DNA from: Euclidia mi
Lineage: Eukaryota > Arthropoda > Insecta > Lepidoptera > Erebidae
Length of the DNA stretch: 64,000 nucleotides
Assembly (NCBI GenBank): GCA_944739405.2
Contig: OX123185.2
Coordinates: forward strand, 4,275,840 to 4,339,839
Reading direction: 5' to 3'
Position numbers and translations under genes: made by a program. Below, piece by piece: positions 11,893 to 24,099 of the stretch (its first letter is position 1; each line of letters opens with the position of its first letter). The notes under the pieces are model-generated. The model was given only the letters and a program-made list of their open reading frames with translations. It made no database searches and had not been told where the DNA came from.

Positions 11893-13012
11893 TTAATTTA
11901 AAGGATTTGGAACGGATTCCAAGCTTATATTCAATGTCAAGTTAGACTGCTCAATAAAAGCAGTGTTATTAGCCAAATTTTTGGCTGTGTTATTAATATA
12001 ATATGCTAGCGATGATGCTATTTGTCTTTGAATATATTGAGATAGATAGCAACTATCACATGTCAAATAAAAACTTCTAATTAAAGAATTAGAGTCAATA
12101 AAGTCAATAAAATCATTGTATAATGTCAATGTATGTAATTTACAATTTAATTTATATCTATAGTCATTTTCGGCCTGTGGCAACAACTTACTGTAGGGAA
12201 ATGCAAGTAAAATAATTTTTCTAACTTTTAGGTGTAATAATTGGTCGAAATACCTTTTAATAGTATTAAGATTTGCATTACCCCTTCTCCCAATAAATAT
12301 GATTATTGTTGAATTAGGACAGTATGTTCTACTCAAGATGTTTTGTAAAGTATGTGAAAAACTTGCTCCAGGCATACAAAAGTTGGTAACGGTTTGACCT
12401 GTCCTTTGTTTCAACAATTGGCTCATGTCCCTACCTATCTCATCACTAAACATTACTAAATTGTTGGTGTTTGTCTTTGTATTGTGATGTGAGAAGGAGG
12501 TGCTATCATTAATGAAGCTGTTACTCATCACCGCTGACTGAGATAACATTGCAGAACTATCATTCAAAATGGTAGGCTGAGAACAACTTTGTGGTTTCAA
12601 GCTAGGTTCACTGATCTGATTATTAGTAGTAAGCGATAGGAGTCTTTGCTCATTGTATTTACACAAATCCACTAAGTCATCCATCGCCAAGATATGCTCA
12701 TTAATTTGACTTTGTGATAATTGATATTTCTTTGTCATATTCAGTAAAGAATCCTGTAAGCGATCAATCTCTGTCTGCAGGCAATGAATATCAGTATCAT
12801 ATTTTAAAAGATTATTATCTAGTTGAGTAATACAAATAGACATATCTTCCTCTAGAGCTATATACTTGCGGCAATAATTGACATTTGATTTTGAATTTTT
12901 AAATTTTCTTAATAACTTTTCCTTTTTCTTAATTTGTTTATTCAACTTTACATACTTTTTAGGATTCCGTACCTAAAAGGTAAAAAACGGAACCCTATTA
13001 CTAAGCCTCCGC

Positions 13013-13052
<40 letters not shown>

Positions 13053-14010
13053 ACCAGGCTGTATCTCATAAACCATGATAGCTAGAAAGCTGAAATTTTC
13101 ACAAATTATGTATTTCGGTTGCCGCTATAACAACAAATACTAAAAACAAAAAAAATGAAAACATTAAGGGGGGGTCCCATACAAAAAACGTGTTTTTTTT
13201 CGTATTTTTTGCTCAAAATTACTAACTGTAACAGGTAGACGCTTTAAATTTTCACAGAATATGTAGTTGTATATTACCTTTCAAAATAAATAATTAAATT
13301 AAAAAAAAGTAAATAATAAAGGGGGACTTCCATACAACAAACGTAATTTTTAAGCAATTTGTTACTCGATCTTAATAAACAGGTAGAAACTTATGAAGTA
13401 TTTAAGTATATATACAAAGAACGTGATTTTCTTTTATAGATGATGGTACGGAACCCTTCGTGCGCGAGTCCGACTCGCACTTGCCCAATTTTTTCAGTTT
13501 ATTGGATGAGTTTATGGTTTGATTTGATTGAATAATTGAATTGTCATTAGTTAAGTCAATTGTAATAACTTTGTTACCTTCATTGTTTGAGTTGGCAGAA
13601 ACCATAGATGGAGCGCTACCAACCAGCTCATCAAACAGTGATTGTGAAGTGGCTGCTTTAATGGACCGGTCTGCACACTGCAATCTATTAATATGATTAT
13701 TAGCCTCACTTAGGAGGCCCTCTAACTGGGTGATGCGCTTGAGAGCGGTCTCAAACTCATTACTACAACTGTCAAAATTGTTTACTATTGATTGTAACCT
13801 ATCGCGTTCATCTAAAGATGTAATCAAATGAGAATGAATTTCTGCCATGTCAGTTCTTAGTTGAGAATTTTTCTCTAAAACCTGTAACATCTCCCTCTCA
13901 TTATCATCATGCTCGCATTGTAGTGTCTCACACAAAGCCTTGTATTTCTTAAGTTCTATAAGCGTTAATTGAAATTTTTCCTCCTCTTGACGCGCCCTCC
14001 TGGTCATCAT
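11893..14010 (-). pseudogene. LINE B ORF1: coiled coil and SGNH-like domain, split by an insertion
   Basis: The N-terminal half (14010 to about 13495) is a heptad-rich coiled coil (KALCETLQCEHDDNEREML..., LQSIVNNFDSCSNEFETAL). The reading frame resumes after the 529-bp insertion with a lysine-rich basic stretch (LNKQIKKKEKLLRKFK), more coiled coil, and from roughly residue 160 of that half an SGNH/GDSL-hydrolase-like domain: LVMFSDEIG, NFCMPGASFS, TIIIFIGRRGNANL and DSCYLSQYIQRQI. CR1-clade LINEs are known to carry esterase-like ORF1 proteins. The expected final histidine (D-x-x-H) is tyrosine here. It ends at 11893, just upstream of ORF2. Confidence 0.82.
12961..13489 (+). repeat. 529-bp 'GGTTCCGTACC' repeat inserted in LINE B ORF1
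   Basis: The element starts AGGATTCCGTACCTAAAAGG and ends GGTACGGAACCCTTCGTGCG ... ACTCGCACTTGCCCAA, so its ends contain an inverted GGTTCCGTACC/GGTACGGAACC pair. A TGTC microsatellite (13012-13051) lies near its left end. It sits in an A/T run of LINE B ORF1 (TTTTT at 12956-12960 and 13490-13494). Similar sequences are abundant in moths; the class is unclear to me. Degenerate relatives lie at 36877 and 62316. Confidence 0.8.
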
Positions 14011-14606
14011 CTTGTTAATAGATTAAAAAGATCGCAAGAAACTTATTAACAAACGATAGAAATAATAATTACTTGTTACTATTGTAAGTATGACACTTAG
14101 GTTTGTGTAAGGCACCAACCAAGATGAGCCGGCTAATTGAGATATGTTCACTAGGTGTTTCCTACTTATGTAAATAGTTTAAATGTTCGATATTACGTAA
14201 ACTTACCTCAACTGCTCGAATATTAGAAAAGTAATGCAAAGTATTTTAAATTAAATAGTTCGTTTGTTTGACAGATGACTCTGCAAAACTTTTACTATAA
14301 TAATTATGTTATTCACCAACATTCTAATTATGAAATTATATAGTTAATTATTAATATCACACACTAATAAGAGCTTAAAACACAAATAATACCCAATAAA
14401 ATTAATTAAATCAAATAAAATTAAATAAATATTGGGAGAAGCACAGTTTTACGTCTTACTACCAGTGTTGCCAGAGACCAAAAACTCTTGAATCATTCTA
14501 TCTATTCAAAAAAACTGCATCAAAATCCGTTGCGTAGTTTTTAAGTTTTAAGCATACATAGGGACAGACAGACAGAAGACAGACTTTCTTTTATACTATG
14601 TAGTGA

Positions 14607-15374
14607 TGTGCAAAACGTATGACAACTTTTCCTTATGTAATTCAGAAGCCAACATATAAGTTGTGTCATGTAACTCAGTGGCAGGACCATGAACACCTTA
14701 TTTTCTTATTCAACTACATTTCTTGAATAATATAATAGAAAAGTTTTGTTTGTATCAGCAATTATAGCTTACATATTCTGGGAATAACATACATTCAAAA
14801 TGTCTCCATATATAGACTTAATTTCAACCCAAAATATCAAAATAGACATGTAAGTATTTATAAATTTCGTTTCTCAGCTTCATATCACCATTAATATCAA
14901 CTTTAATAATGAGTATAATATTAAAATCCTCGAAGGGTAAGTAAAGTGTAACAGTTGGATTATGTTTGAGAAATACCTCGTCGTCGCGGTAATGTTAACT
15001 GAAAACTAGAACATACCAGTGTTAATTTTGTTCAAGTTTTAAAAGCAGCCACGTCGGCGTACGGCAACAAACTTTGGCAATTAGTGTTAAGTGGTTTTTA
15101 ACCTAAATAAAATAATTGTAACATTGTGTCGGAACACGGCATGTCTTACATTTAATATTTAAGCTGTAATGTTGTTATAACAAACGTGTTGATTAATTGT
15201 CCCACTGTTAAATAAGGCTTTGTTTTCTGATTGATAGGTCATAGTGCAATCTGCTGGCCAATAGAGGGTTGGCAAAGTATATATTATTATATCTTCATGA
15301 ATACTTATCTGAAGTTAATAATTAGGAGATTTGAAGGAAAATCACAGTCGTAGTCAGAGCTCTCTGAATAATCA
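14607..15374. other. Non-coding stretch
   Basis: AT-rich, no element or gene recognised. Confidence 0.5.
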
Positions 15375-15610
15375 AGCTGTTGCAGCAGTGGGCGGGCACG
15401 TAGCTTGAAATACTGATGGCCGTTGGGACTTTCTGCTCTTTGATTCTGGAGTGGCGGCCACGCACCGGCTGTTGCAGAAGATGTAGGCCTTCCTCAAGGT
15501 GAATTCCGCCGCCCTCATGCGGGCGGCTCAAGACCGGTCTATGTAGTTTATTGGATGAGACCTATTTTCAGCAGAAGACATCATTCGGCTGTGATGAAGT
15601 AAATTTATAT
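15375..15610 (+). pseudogene. RTE-clade LINE, extreme C-terminus
   Basis: The plus strand shows QWAG..., TDGRW-like LMAVGTF, then LEWRPRTG, RPSSR and, across two frames, AAQDRS and DETYFQQKTSFG. This corresponds to the C-terminal end of lepidopteran RTE proteins (motif order WAGH, TDGRW, EWRPRTG, GRPPTRW, AAQDR, GEAYVQQW). Several stops and frameshifts make it a relic. It is not adjacent to the other RTE piece at 1.8-2.3 kb and is probably an independent copy. Confidence 0.72.
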
Positions 15611-16981
15611 ATTTTGATGACAGCAATATTATCAAACATTTAAAGTTTCGCGGTAACTTACACAATTATAACAGTGTTGCTATCTCAAAGCGACGCGTGA
15701 CGGTCGTGGTATATATTCCGATTTGTTTTCACTTAATAAATAGCTTTGAATACTACATCTAGATACTGAACGTCTATTTTATACCTTGTGTAGGTTTCAG
15801 AATCATTACATTTGCAGCAATAGTAGCAGTCTTTACATAAGCAACGTGAAGGCAGTCGATTAGAAACGATAGCCGTTCACGAGTTTGTCCTGCAGTAGCG
15901 ATACCATTAGGACGACGATTAGTGTGCGTTGCATTGAGGTTCATACAATGAATTCTAAACGGGTCGAGCTAAGCACAATACCGCTTTAGTGCTGCCGTGA
16001 TAAAGGATCTGTAGCACTACCTGCATAGTACACACATACTCGTACGTACATACACAAATGAGAGAGTACTCAGAAATGCTTCTATTACGGCTGGTTTCTC
16101 CGAAACTACTGTGACATAAAGCTATACTAAAGTCATAAATTTTGAACATTCTTTCCGACTAGCTTTTGCCCGCATTATTTCTGATTTGTTTATGTGTTTG
16201 TTCGGTTTTCTGAGGTCAGGAACTATCTGTGTGATCTGAACGAATCTGTGTGATTGACAGTGTAGGAGACACTTATAATAACAGCCGTGTATATACACTA
16301 TGCTATGTTCAAATCATTCTATTATATGATTCTTCAAATGTATAAAAAATGTTAATTTGTTACTAAACTAACAACGTATCGATTAAATATGATAGAAAGT
16401 GATATTGAATTAGTCGACTTGGTTTAAATTGGATTTCTTAACTTTTTACGCCAGAAGAACTTCTGCGATTATGTTTTGATGGGATGACATTTACAGATTT
16501 ATATCACAGGAAACTGCGAACAAGCACTGGAATAAATGTAATTACTGAAATAAAAAGTATAATTCTCTTTTGGCGGCGAGCCCAGATCAAAAGTGATATG
16601 TCTTCTTTTAGGCTGTAATTCGCAACGTTCTCAAATAATTTATGAAACCACTATTCATAATTAATATAATCTCCTTGCCAAAACACGTTAGATTGGAACA
16701 ATTGTTATTCACCAACAAGAATATTGGCACGCATTCAAAGTTTGTATATGTTGGCAGAACACAAAAAATATGGTGGCCCTAACTTTTAAAAATTGTTAAA
16801 CTTTTTTCTTGGTGCGAAAAGAAACCTATGTAACAAGCTTCTCTTTTTATTTGAATGAGTGGCCAGATTTGATGTCAGTGTTTAAAAACCGCACAAAAGC
16901 CTCCGACCATGACCATATTGTTGGACTGACACAAGAATCGGTATCGACATCGACGGCTTTACATGTCCTTGGAGCACGTAG
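15611..16981. other. Non-coding stretch
   Basis: No gene seen. CTAGCTTTTGCCCGC near 16158 resembles the CTAG end of a lepidopteran Helitron but is too short to call an element. Confidence 0.45.
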
Positions 16982-17383
16982 TCATCATCATCATCGTCCT
17001 AGCGTTATCTCAGTTACATCCAAGACTTTTCGCCTTGGAGCCCGGGGTCCGCTTACTAGTCTAACCAGATTTGACAGAATATCAACTTTTCTACAGAGCG
17101 ACTACCGTCTGACCTCCGTAACCCAAAGGGATAGCCATATTCCATAGTTTAGACTAGTAGGTATCAGTTTATATGAGGACACTGACTCCCCGTAACGACT
17201 GTCAAAGATCTTCATGACAGCCGGGACCGACGGTTTAACGAGCTCTCCAAAGCACGGGGTAAGCGATAATTTATTTACAATTTAATACGCACTTAATTTC
17301 GTAAAGTCAGGGGTACGCGCCGTGGATTCGAACCCGATACCCTCTGCATAGCAGTCTGTTGGTATATCCACTCGGCTATCGTT
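16982..17383 (-). mobile_element. tRNA-derived SINE (head T + tail II)
   Basis: Minus orientation. The A box TAGCCGAGTGG is at plus-strand 17368-17378 and the B box GGTTCGAATCC at 17324-17334. The region after the head (CTGACTTTACGAAATTAAGTG ... AATTATCGCTTAC) is shared with the SINE at 53.6 kb. After that the sequence switches to a different tail (CCGGGACCGACGG..., GATTTGACAGAATATCAAC complement) that ends in GATGATGATGATG. The same tail recurs at 39505-39805. Confidence 0.8.
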
Positions 17384-20300
17384 TCCTATCGGTCTCTATA
17401 TATCATTGGTATATCCTCTACCTTGGAGCACGTAGTGTTATGATATAAATGCTACAACAAGCGGTCATTGTTCCAAATGGTGACCTCTGCAAGCCTTGCT
17501 TTACAAACGGAACTTAGAACGACAAGTCAATTCACACGAAGTATGAGTGCTTCAGTACACATTTGTCATCAATTTATTAGAACAGAGCGAATTGCTGTAG
17601 TAAGCGATAGCAGTAGGGAGGATATCTTGGCACTGGGTACTACTAAATTAACATCTCAGTAATTCCACTGCATCATACTAATTACTTTACATCTGAGTTA
17701 CTCAGAGGAATCGAGTCGTTATAAATCTTCTGATAGGTACAGCTATTAGTTCGGACTAAATCTCACTTAAGTGCTTAAAGGTAACCCACCCAACTATCCA
17801 ATATTTTGAAAAGTTTAATAATTTATGAATTACAACTTTTTACGTGTCCATTACATCTAAGGACCCAACCACAAATCTAGCGTTTCAAATTGGAGCTAGT
17901 AGCTACAGGGCTAGATACATCTTATCACTGTCCTTTCGTTTGCAAGACAGCATTCATTACCTACACCCTAAAGACGCTGATACACTTGAGCATTCACCTG
18001 TAATGAGCATTCTCGCGAATGTTACATAACGAATGAGTGTGTTTTAGCGAGCATTCTCACTAACATTCAGGCGGGCCTTAGAATATATAAAATACATAGA
18101 ATTCGCGCTACAATGGCGGTTAAACCCTATAAATTTACTTTACTTTGACTTATGATTTTAATCTAGGGAAATATCTTCGTAGTTGGTCACTAATTTTAAC
18201 TTGACTAGTGATGGGCTTACTCAGAATAAATATCAATAAAATATCGATAATGTTTACAATAAATCCTTAGATTTGGTTTACTCAGAATTAATATCAATTG
18301 AATGTTGATAAACCCTCGATATCGATAAAAAAATTTGAACGTAGGAACAGACACTTGTGTGATTTATAAAACGTGTTCAAATTAAAATCTGCATTTGATT
18401 ATTGAGAATTACTTTTACTTTACTTAGAGTGTTCGCTAGAGTGATCGTGAAAATGTTCGGTTCGACAAAACAAAAAACGGCGTATGCTCGCTGTTCTGTT
18501 ACAAGTGAACGCTCAGGTATATCAGCGCCTTAAAGTATCTTAGAATGCAAGCTCAAACTTTGAATTCAGAGACCAACACAACCACGATTTCCCCGAGATC
18601 ATGGTTATACTTCGGTAGTCCTCCTAGAAGATGTAAATAATACCTAACGAATGATAATGTAAAAGGCAGGCCTGTTAATTTCTTACAGAAAACGAAATCT
18701 AGTGTCACCTTCTTTTAGCAACTGCATGTAAAATAAGACATGCACTCGTAAACTATACTTATATTTAAAAAATCGAGTTTTATTTAGGTATGATTTTTTA
18801 TTTTATTATTTAGAGACAAGGCCATTATGTTTCTTTCCATTCTTCGATAAGACATTTCATTATTGTTCTACTAAGATAAAATAGCGAGAGTAACTGGACA
18901 ACAACAAAAATAAACAATAAAAAGTTTCACTATCAATTTATCATGTTTAAGTTTAACAGCTTATCCTTCGGAAAAACTATAAAACTTACTGGACTTGTAG
19001 AAGCTGGTCAAAAGATACTGATACATACAAAAAATCTGTTATTTACATTATTTATTTAAATCTTTATTTCCTTTAGTACTTCATAAATCATTCGGAACAA
19101 AAGAAATCGGAGGGCAGCGCAAAACAAAATTCAAAAGGTTAAAATTTATCTTTTCGTACCTTTTTCTTTTAGAATTGCTGCTGTTACTTCTTCACCGGGA
19201 AGTCAATGTCTATTTTATTTTATTTTTTATTAGTTGGTCTTTGGCGTTTTGGATAAATAATTTCTTTTGATTATGATTTTTTTTTGTTTTGTTGTACGCC
19301 GTAAATTAACAAATTTTGTTTTAATGAGGCCAAAATAATGTAGTGTGTTTAGTTGCTAGTTTTAAATTGAGTGGAATGTATGTATAATTCATTGTGTATA
19401 ATATATTTCAAAATGGAAGTAAACCTATAAAGTCCCAACATCTAGCTATTTTGCCGATTAGACTACGAATTCTGATCTGTAGCCTGGCTAAAACCTTGGT
19501 TGTTAGTAGATCAGCTTTTGCGACATGGAAAGAGGTTTACAATATTGTCATCTATATAAAAATGAAAGCGGGTTGCACACAGTTTCAGTTTCAGATTGGG
19601 GCTACGTTTTAAAATGAGACCGGTCAGTTTAAATTAGCCTGTGTTACCTATATTTAGAGTTTATCACAAAGTTGGTAGCTATATGTAGCTACAATCATTG
19701 TCTTTCACCGAACTAAATTCACATGTACATATAGCAGGAAGGAAAGGAAAATATTAAGCCATTATCGTTATAGAGCAATTATAGCCGTATATTAAGCGTA
19801 TTGCCATAGTTCCCCGGATATTGCGAAGACTTTATCTTCATACATTGCGCTCATACAGTTGGCCATTTCACGTGCCACGGGAAATGTCCTTACCAAGGAA
19901 ACAAGACGATAATTAGACCTTTTTTTCTGTTTACCACCCCCTCGAGCCGTAAATTTATTTGCCTCGTTGAATATACTGACCCAAATGTTTCCGAAAAGGA
20001 GAAATAATTGTAAACGTCTCCCGACTGTTTATCACTTGGGTACGTTCTTTTCTAATAAAACTAAAGCGGTTGAAGTTTATAGTAATATGAATATTAGAGG
20101 ATCCATCGTTATAATGTTATAAAGGCTTTTCTATATAGTTTCTTTGTTTTTTAATCATGTTAGAAGGAGTTTCTTTACTTGTTTATTTTCTTTGGCAACA
20201 TATTTTTATAAGAGTAGTTGTCAAGAGTTTCTGATACTTCATGGGTGTATTTATAGGATCACTAATATGGTAATTTTTTGAGCTAAAGGGGAATAGTGTT

Positions 20301-21793
20301 CTGCTTAACATAATTAACTTTAATTTATATTTAACTGTGTTCGCTGTACTATAAGATATAAAGTAATTTCAATGAAATGTTGACTCGCGTCGTTACTTAC
20401 TTCATTTTGATGAATCATAATGAATAAAATCTTCAATCATCTTAAAATAAACAGATAGACAGAATTTTTAAACAATACAAATGTAATATACAGTAGAGCG
20501 GTAACATCTAAACACAAAACCCATAGAATAAATTAACATTGTCAACCCTAAGCACTAGCTGCATATTTATCGTACACAATAATATAAAAATAGTAATAAA
20601 TGTTGCAATATTTCATGCATTTCTAAAACTTTACCCACATCCAGTGCATCGTGCATTATAATAAAACGGGGGAGAAGAAATATTGCCGCCTTCAAATATT
20701 CTGGGCCATTGCACGGAGCCAAATAATGAAGTACCTGCTGCGAATGAAATAAACAATATTTGTGTCGTGTGCCTAATTTACTCAGTTATTATAAAATAAA
20801 GAAATATGTACTGATATATGGAAATTATGTTTTACAAAAATGAAGCGTTAAAATTAAACGACTATCATAGGTATTATAAATTTCGTAATTATTAAGATTA
20901 TTTTTAATTGTGTTTTGGCTTAAGACCTCTGCCAAAGTATCGGATACTCTAAACAAAGATACGTGGTACATACATGTTACATATTGTGAAAGACAATTAG
21001 AAATTAATAATATTGAATGACTTTATCGTCACATAAAGCATTTCAATCGAAAGATGTGCGCCTTGATTCGGTTGCCGTAAAGACACTTTGGTCACGGAAA
21101 CCTTTTTAGAGTTTGTATTCCGTTGTAATTCTTGATCTTTCAGCTATAAGTTATAATTGTAAAACCGAAATAAGCCCAATGAAATCCGTAAATAACACCG
21201 AGTTTTAATTCTAAAACATTACCAAGTTATATTTTGTTAAATTGCTAAATAAAATTGTTTTAGTGAGAATAGTAGAATACTATAGAGAAAACTTAAAAAC
21301 TAGATACACGCGATATGCATTATTTAAATGAGTTGTTAACTTATGAATATGTGCAGCTGTTTATATAGTCTAAGTGTTTATGAAACCCTCTGACAGTTAT
21401 CACTTTAATTGTCACTGTGGACAGACAACGATGGTACGGGCACGGTGAACTGGCATGGAAATACATTCGTGGAAATGACACGATATAGTAGGGTAAATAA
21501 AAGTATCAGCTTTGATTGAAACAGCCGAAATTAATCTCGAATGTAGACTGAACGAGCTGAAGTCATAACGTCGACGTATTTTTTGAGGATCCATAGGAAA
21601 ATAATGAAACTATACGGTTTCATTATTTTACTATACCTATGTTTATTTTATAAAGAGTTTGAAGCTTAAAGAGATTTATCAACATAATCTTAGCGGTGTC
21701 CCTGTTCTGATCCAAGAGCCGCGCCTTGGAGCCCGAGGTCTACGAATACTACAGACCTTCAAACGAACGATGACTAAGATAAAAAGTTAACTG
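17384..21793. other. 4.4-kb stretch with no recognised gene or element
   Basis: AT-rich with only short chance frames. A short CGCCTTGGAGCCCGAGGTC remnant (about 21720-21740) resembles SINE tail II. Nothing else stands out; this could be host intron or intergenic DNA. Confidence 0.5.
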
Positions 21794-22408
21794 AATAATA
21801 AGAAAAATAAAAAACGAAAATGAAAACTTAAAAATCGCAACAAAAATGTAAACTTAGTACGTATTTAGTTTCTTTTTAAAAAAAAGAGAACCGCCTTCAA
21901 AAATTCGACGCACTGAAAAGTGCGAAATAATTTTTACATACGCTACCCCTAATCCTCTCAAATTTCCTTTCGAATTTCTCCCAAAAACTAATTACTAAAT
22001 TAAACTAAATACTTAGTTTTTGAAGTCGGTGCCAAACCAAATCCCTCTAAAATCCTATTGTTTGGCGTCATCCTCTCCAAACCAGCGCATTTTTTGAGGC
22101 TTTATTGATGTGATACATTCGTCGTATTATTTTCTCTGTTTGACAGTATTCTTTTTGTTTTTGTTGGCTTGGCACCGACTTCAAAAACTAAGTATTTAGT
22201 TTAATTTAGTAATTAGTTTTTGGGAGAAATTCGAAAGGAAATTTGAAAGGATTAGGGGTAGCGTATGTAAAAATTATTTCACACTTTTCAGTGCGTCGAA
22301 TTTTTGAAGGCGATTCTCTTTTTTTAAAAAGAAACTAAATACGTACTAAGTTTACATTTTTGTTGTGATTTTTAAGTTTTCATTTTCGTTTTTTTTTTTC
22401 TTATTATT
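21794..22408. repeat. Long inverted repeat (two ~245-bp arms)
   Basis: Arms 21794-22038 and 22164-22408 are reverse complements with about seven differences (roughly 97%), separated by a ~125-base loop. The inner ends of the arms carry GAAGTCGGTGCCAA, related to the GAAGTCGGTTA repeats at the other end of the element. The central ~75 bases of each arm (ACCCCTAATCCTCTCAAATT...) are absent from copy 2. Confidence 0.93.
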
Positions 22409-22689
22409 TTTATTTCATACTTTTTAGTGTTAGGTACTTCGTTCGTTTACTTCAGGTTTTGTGTTAACTACTCTTTTATTTATTTAATACTTTTTAGTGA
22501 TAGATACTCCATTTACTTTAAGTTTTGGGCTAATTAATAGTTTGTTTATAGATAGATTCTTCAATTATTTTAGTGATAAGTTTTCTGCTGGTATCAGTCT
22601 AGTCTAGTAGGTACTTTTATTCTGTGTGCCTATGGGCTTAGGCTTGATGCTGCAAGGGAGAGATGAGTCTAGGGAATCAGCCACATACG

Positions 22690-23215
22690 GAAGGACGCAA
22701 ATGCTGCTCCGGCTGATCCAAACAAATGCGGCGGACTTGTACATACTATTGAATTGGCTGTGAGCTCTCGTATTATGCTCCGGAGAAATATGTCAATAAC
22801 GGATGGCTTAGCGAATGGGGCAGTGGGTATTCCTAAAGGATTTAAATGTCCGACACTAAGAAGAGATCAACTTGAGCCAGGTGAACTGCCTGATGCCATT
22901 TTGATATTATTTGATGATCCATCAATAGCATTGCGTCGTAAAGATGATGTTGGATACATTTCTATAGCTCCAGTAACAGCGACCTATCAAGGCAATCGCG
23001 GTTATGGTGATATCAAGAGGATGTTGCCAGTCATATTGAGTTAGGCTGTGACGGTACACAAGTTGCAAGGATGTACACTTAGTGCCGCGGTAATCGACCT
23101 AGGGCCTAAAGGCCAATGCTATGTTGCCTTGAGTCGGGTTAAATCCCTAAAAGGCATGGCTTTAAGTGATATTGTCTAGAACAAATTACTCAACCATCCC
23201 CACGACTACAGAGCC
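22690..23215 (+). pseudogene. PIF1-like DNA helicase, C-terminal fragment (copy 1)
   Basis: The frame reads NAAPADPNKCGGLVHTIELA, VMLRRN-like SSRIMLRRNMSITDGLANGA, LPDAILILFDDPS, then MLPVILS*AVTVHKLQGCTL and YVALSRVKSLKGMALSDI. These are the C-terminal superfamily 1B helicase motifs, ending with motif V (TVHKLQG) and motif VI (VALSRV, with its arginine). The Walker A and B half is missing. Lesions: TAG at 23042-23044 where copy 2 has tryptophan, a short deletion after DLGPK, and TAG within SDIV*NKLL. PIF1-type helicases occur in Helitrons and as separate mobile families; which applies here is not clear. Confidence 0.85.
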
Positions 23216-23267
23216 TTAATTCTTTCACCAACTTTCTTTGTTTTTAATCGCAGAGACATAGACACGT

Positions 23268-23268
<1 letters not shown>

Positions 23269-23301
<33 letters not shown>
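23269..23301. repeat. CA dinucleotide microsatellite
   Basis: About 16 CA units just downstream of the helicase fragment. The corresponding site of copy 2 has a GT-rich run (32900-33010), so the simple repeat belongs to the element. Confidence 0.9.
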
Positions 23302-23303
<2 letters not shown>

Positions 23304-23429
23304 AGACATACAAATACAAAAACGCGCGCGTGCGTGCACACACGTACACACGTACAAACACACACACATAATACATACAAACATACTAAGAACCAATATA
23401 CCTATGTATAAGGGTCAAACTGTGAACGT

Positions 23430-23731
23430 TCTTTTTTTGAAGTCGGTTAAAATACTAAAACTTTCTCCTTAGTGTAACAAATACTTTTCAGCCAAACTCG
23501 AGTTAATCGTGGGCAAACTTACATATATACGGGTCAAACTCAGAACCTTCTTTTTTTGAAGTCGGTTAAGGGCTTAGGCCTTCTCCTAAGTGTAACAAAT
23601 ACTATTCTGAAAACCGCATAAAAATCGGTTCAGCCAAACGCGAGATAATCACGGACAAACATACATACATACATACATACATGCATACAGGTCAAACTGA
23701 GAACCTCCTTTTTTTGAAGTCGGTTAAAAAG
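23430..23731 (+). repeat. Three tandem ~130-bp terminal units
   Basis: Each unit ends in TTTTTTTGAAGTCGGTTA preceded by GGGTCAAACTGAGAACCTTC-like sequence, and contains GTGTAACAAATACT and GCCAAAC. The last unit carries a CATA microsatellite. The same triple array in reverse forms the left end of copy 2 (32513-32880). Confidence 0.85.
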
Positions 23732-23892
23732 CATTTTATAGGTAGCGTAGACGTAAATGTGACAGTGTTTTTAATTGTGTGGTGTATCTTTGTAATAGGG
23801 TAGTTTTACAATAGGCGTTTTCTAAAGTACATTTTTACCGATGTATTTAATTTTCTACCTTCAATGTGTGTTATTTAGCAAAATATATTTAT

Positions 23893-24099
23893 TCATACAA
23901 TATTATTTAGCGGGTCTTAGTCGCGATAATTTATTTATTTCAAGGCATAAATACCTCTGTTATTCTCCTACGTTTCTACCGGCTTGCAACGGTTGTGGTC
24001 GCGGACGGGACCACAACCGTTGAGGAGAATAACAGAGGTATTTATGCCTTGAAATAAATAAATTATCGCAACTAAGACCCGCTAAACAATATTGTATGA
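23893..24099. repeat. Near-perfect palindrome made of Penelope-like element ends
   Basis: Arms 23893-23969 and 24023-24099 (77 bp each) differ at two positions. An inner stem (23987-24000 with 24009-24022) has an 8-base loop, GCGGACGG. Only the left side carries 17 extra bases (23970-23986). The arm begins TCATACAATATTATTTAGCG and matches the 3' end of the Penelope-like fragment at 28684, so this is two such ends joined tail to tail. Confidence 0.9.

Larger units (their letters stand above)
8498..14484 (-). mobile_element. LINE copy B, nearly full-length two-ORF CR1/Jockey-type element
   Basis: Bounded by the 8-bp duplication CTCTTGAA at 8490-8497 and 14485-14492 inside a Helitron, so both ends are exact. 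Order on the minus strand: 5'UTR (14484-14011, starting TTTTGGTCTCTGGCAACACT), ORF1 with coiled coil and SGNH-like fold, ORF2 with endonuclease and reverse transcriptase, then a short ~95-bp 3'UTR with a TTTCA-type tail. Two later insertions split it: a SINE at 10410-10817 and a 529-bp repeat at 12961-13489. The 3'UTR is unrelated to that of LINEs A, C and D, so this is a different family. Confidence 0.93.
8440..14606 (-). mobile_element. Short non-autonomous Helitron, split by LINE B
   Basis: The two halves, 8440-8497 and 14485-14606, join to a ~172-bp element. Read on the minus strand it starts TCACTACATAGTATAAAAG and ends CTAG, with host A at 8439 and host T at 14607: the A|T target and TC...CTAG ends of Helitrons. 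The sequence (AGCCGCTGG near CTAG, CCGTTGCGTAG inside) matches a widespread lepidopteran non-autonomous Helitron. LINE B interrupts it and duplicated its CTCTTGAA. Confidence 0.85.
21794..23731 (+). mobile_element. Helicase-bearing hairpin element, copy 1
   Basis: Order: long inverted repeat (21794-22408), AT-rich spacer, PIF1-like helicase fragment (about 22690-23215), CA dinucleotide run, then three copies of a GAAGTCGGTTA-ending unit (23430-23731). Copy 2 at 32513-34620, on the other strand, has the same modules in the same order, so this is one mobile unit rather than a chance assembly. The terminal sequence is AAGTCGG(T/C)TAAAAAG in both. No clear target duplication was found. The transposition class is uncertain: no Rep domain, integrase or DDE transposase is visible. 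Confidence 0.75.

Noticed and set aside
17384..21793. Search for host exons in the longest element-free stretch
   Set aside because: No frame longer than about 72 codons, no recognisable domain and no convincing splice-bounded coding segment.
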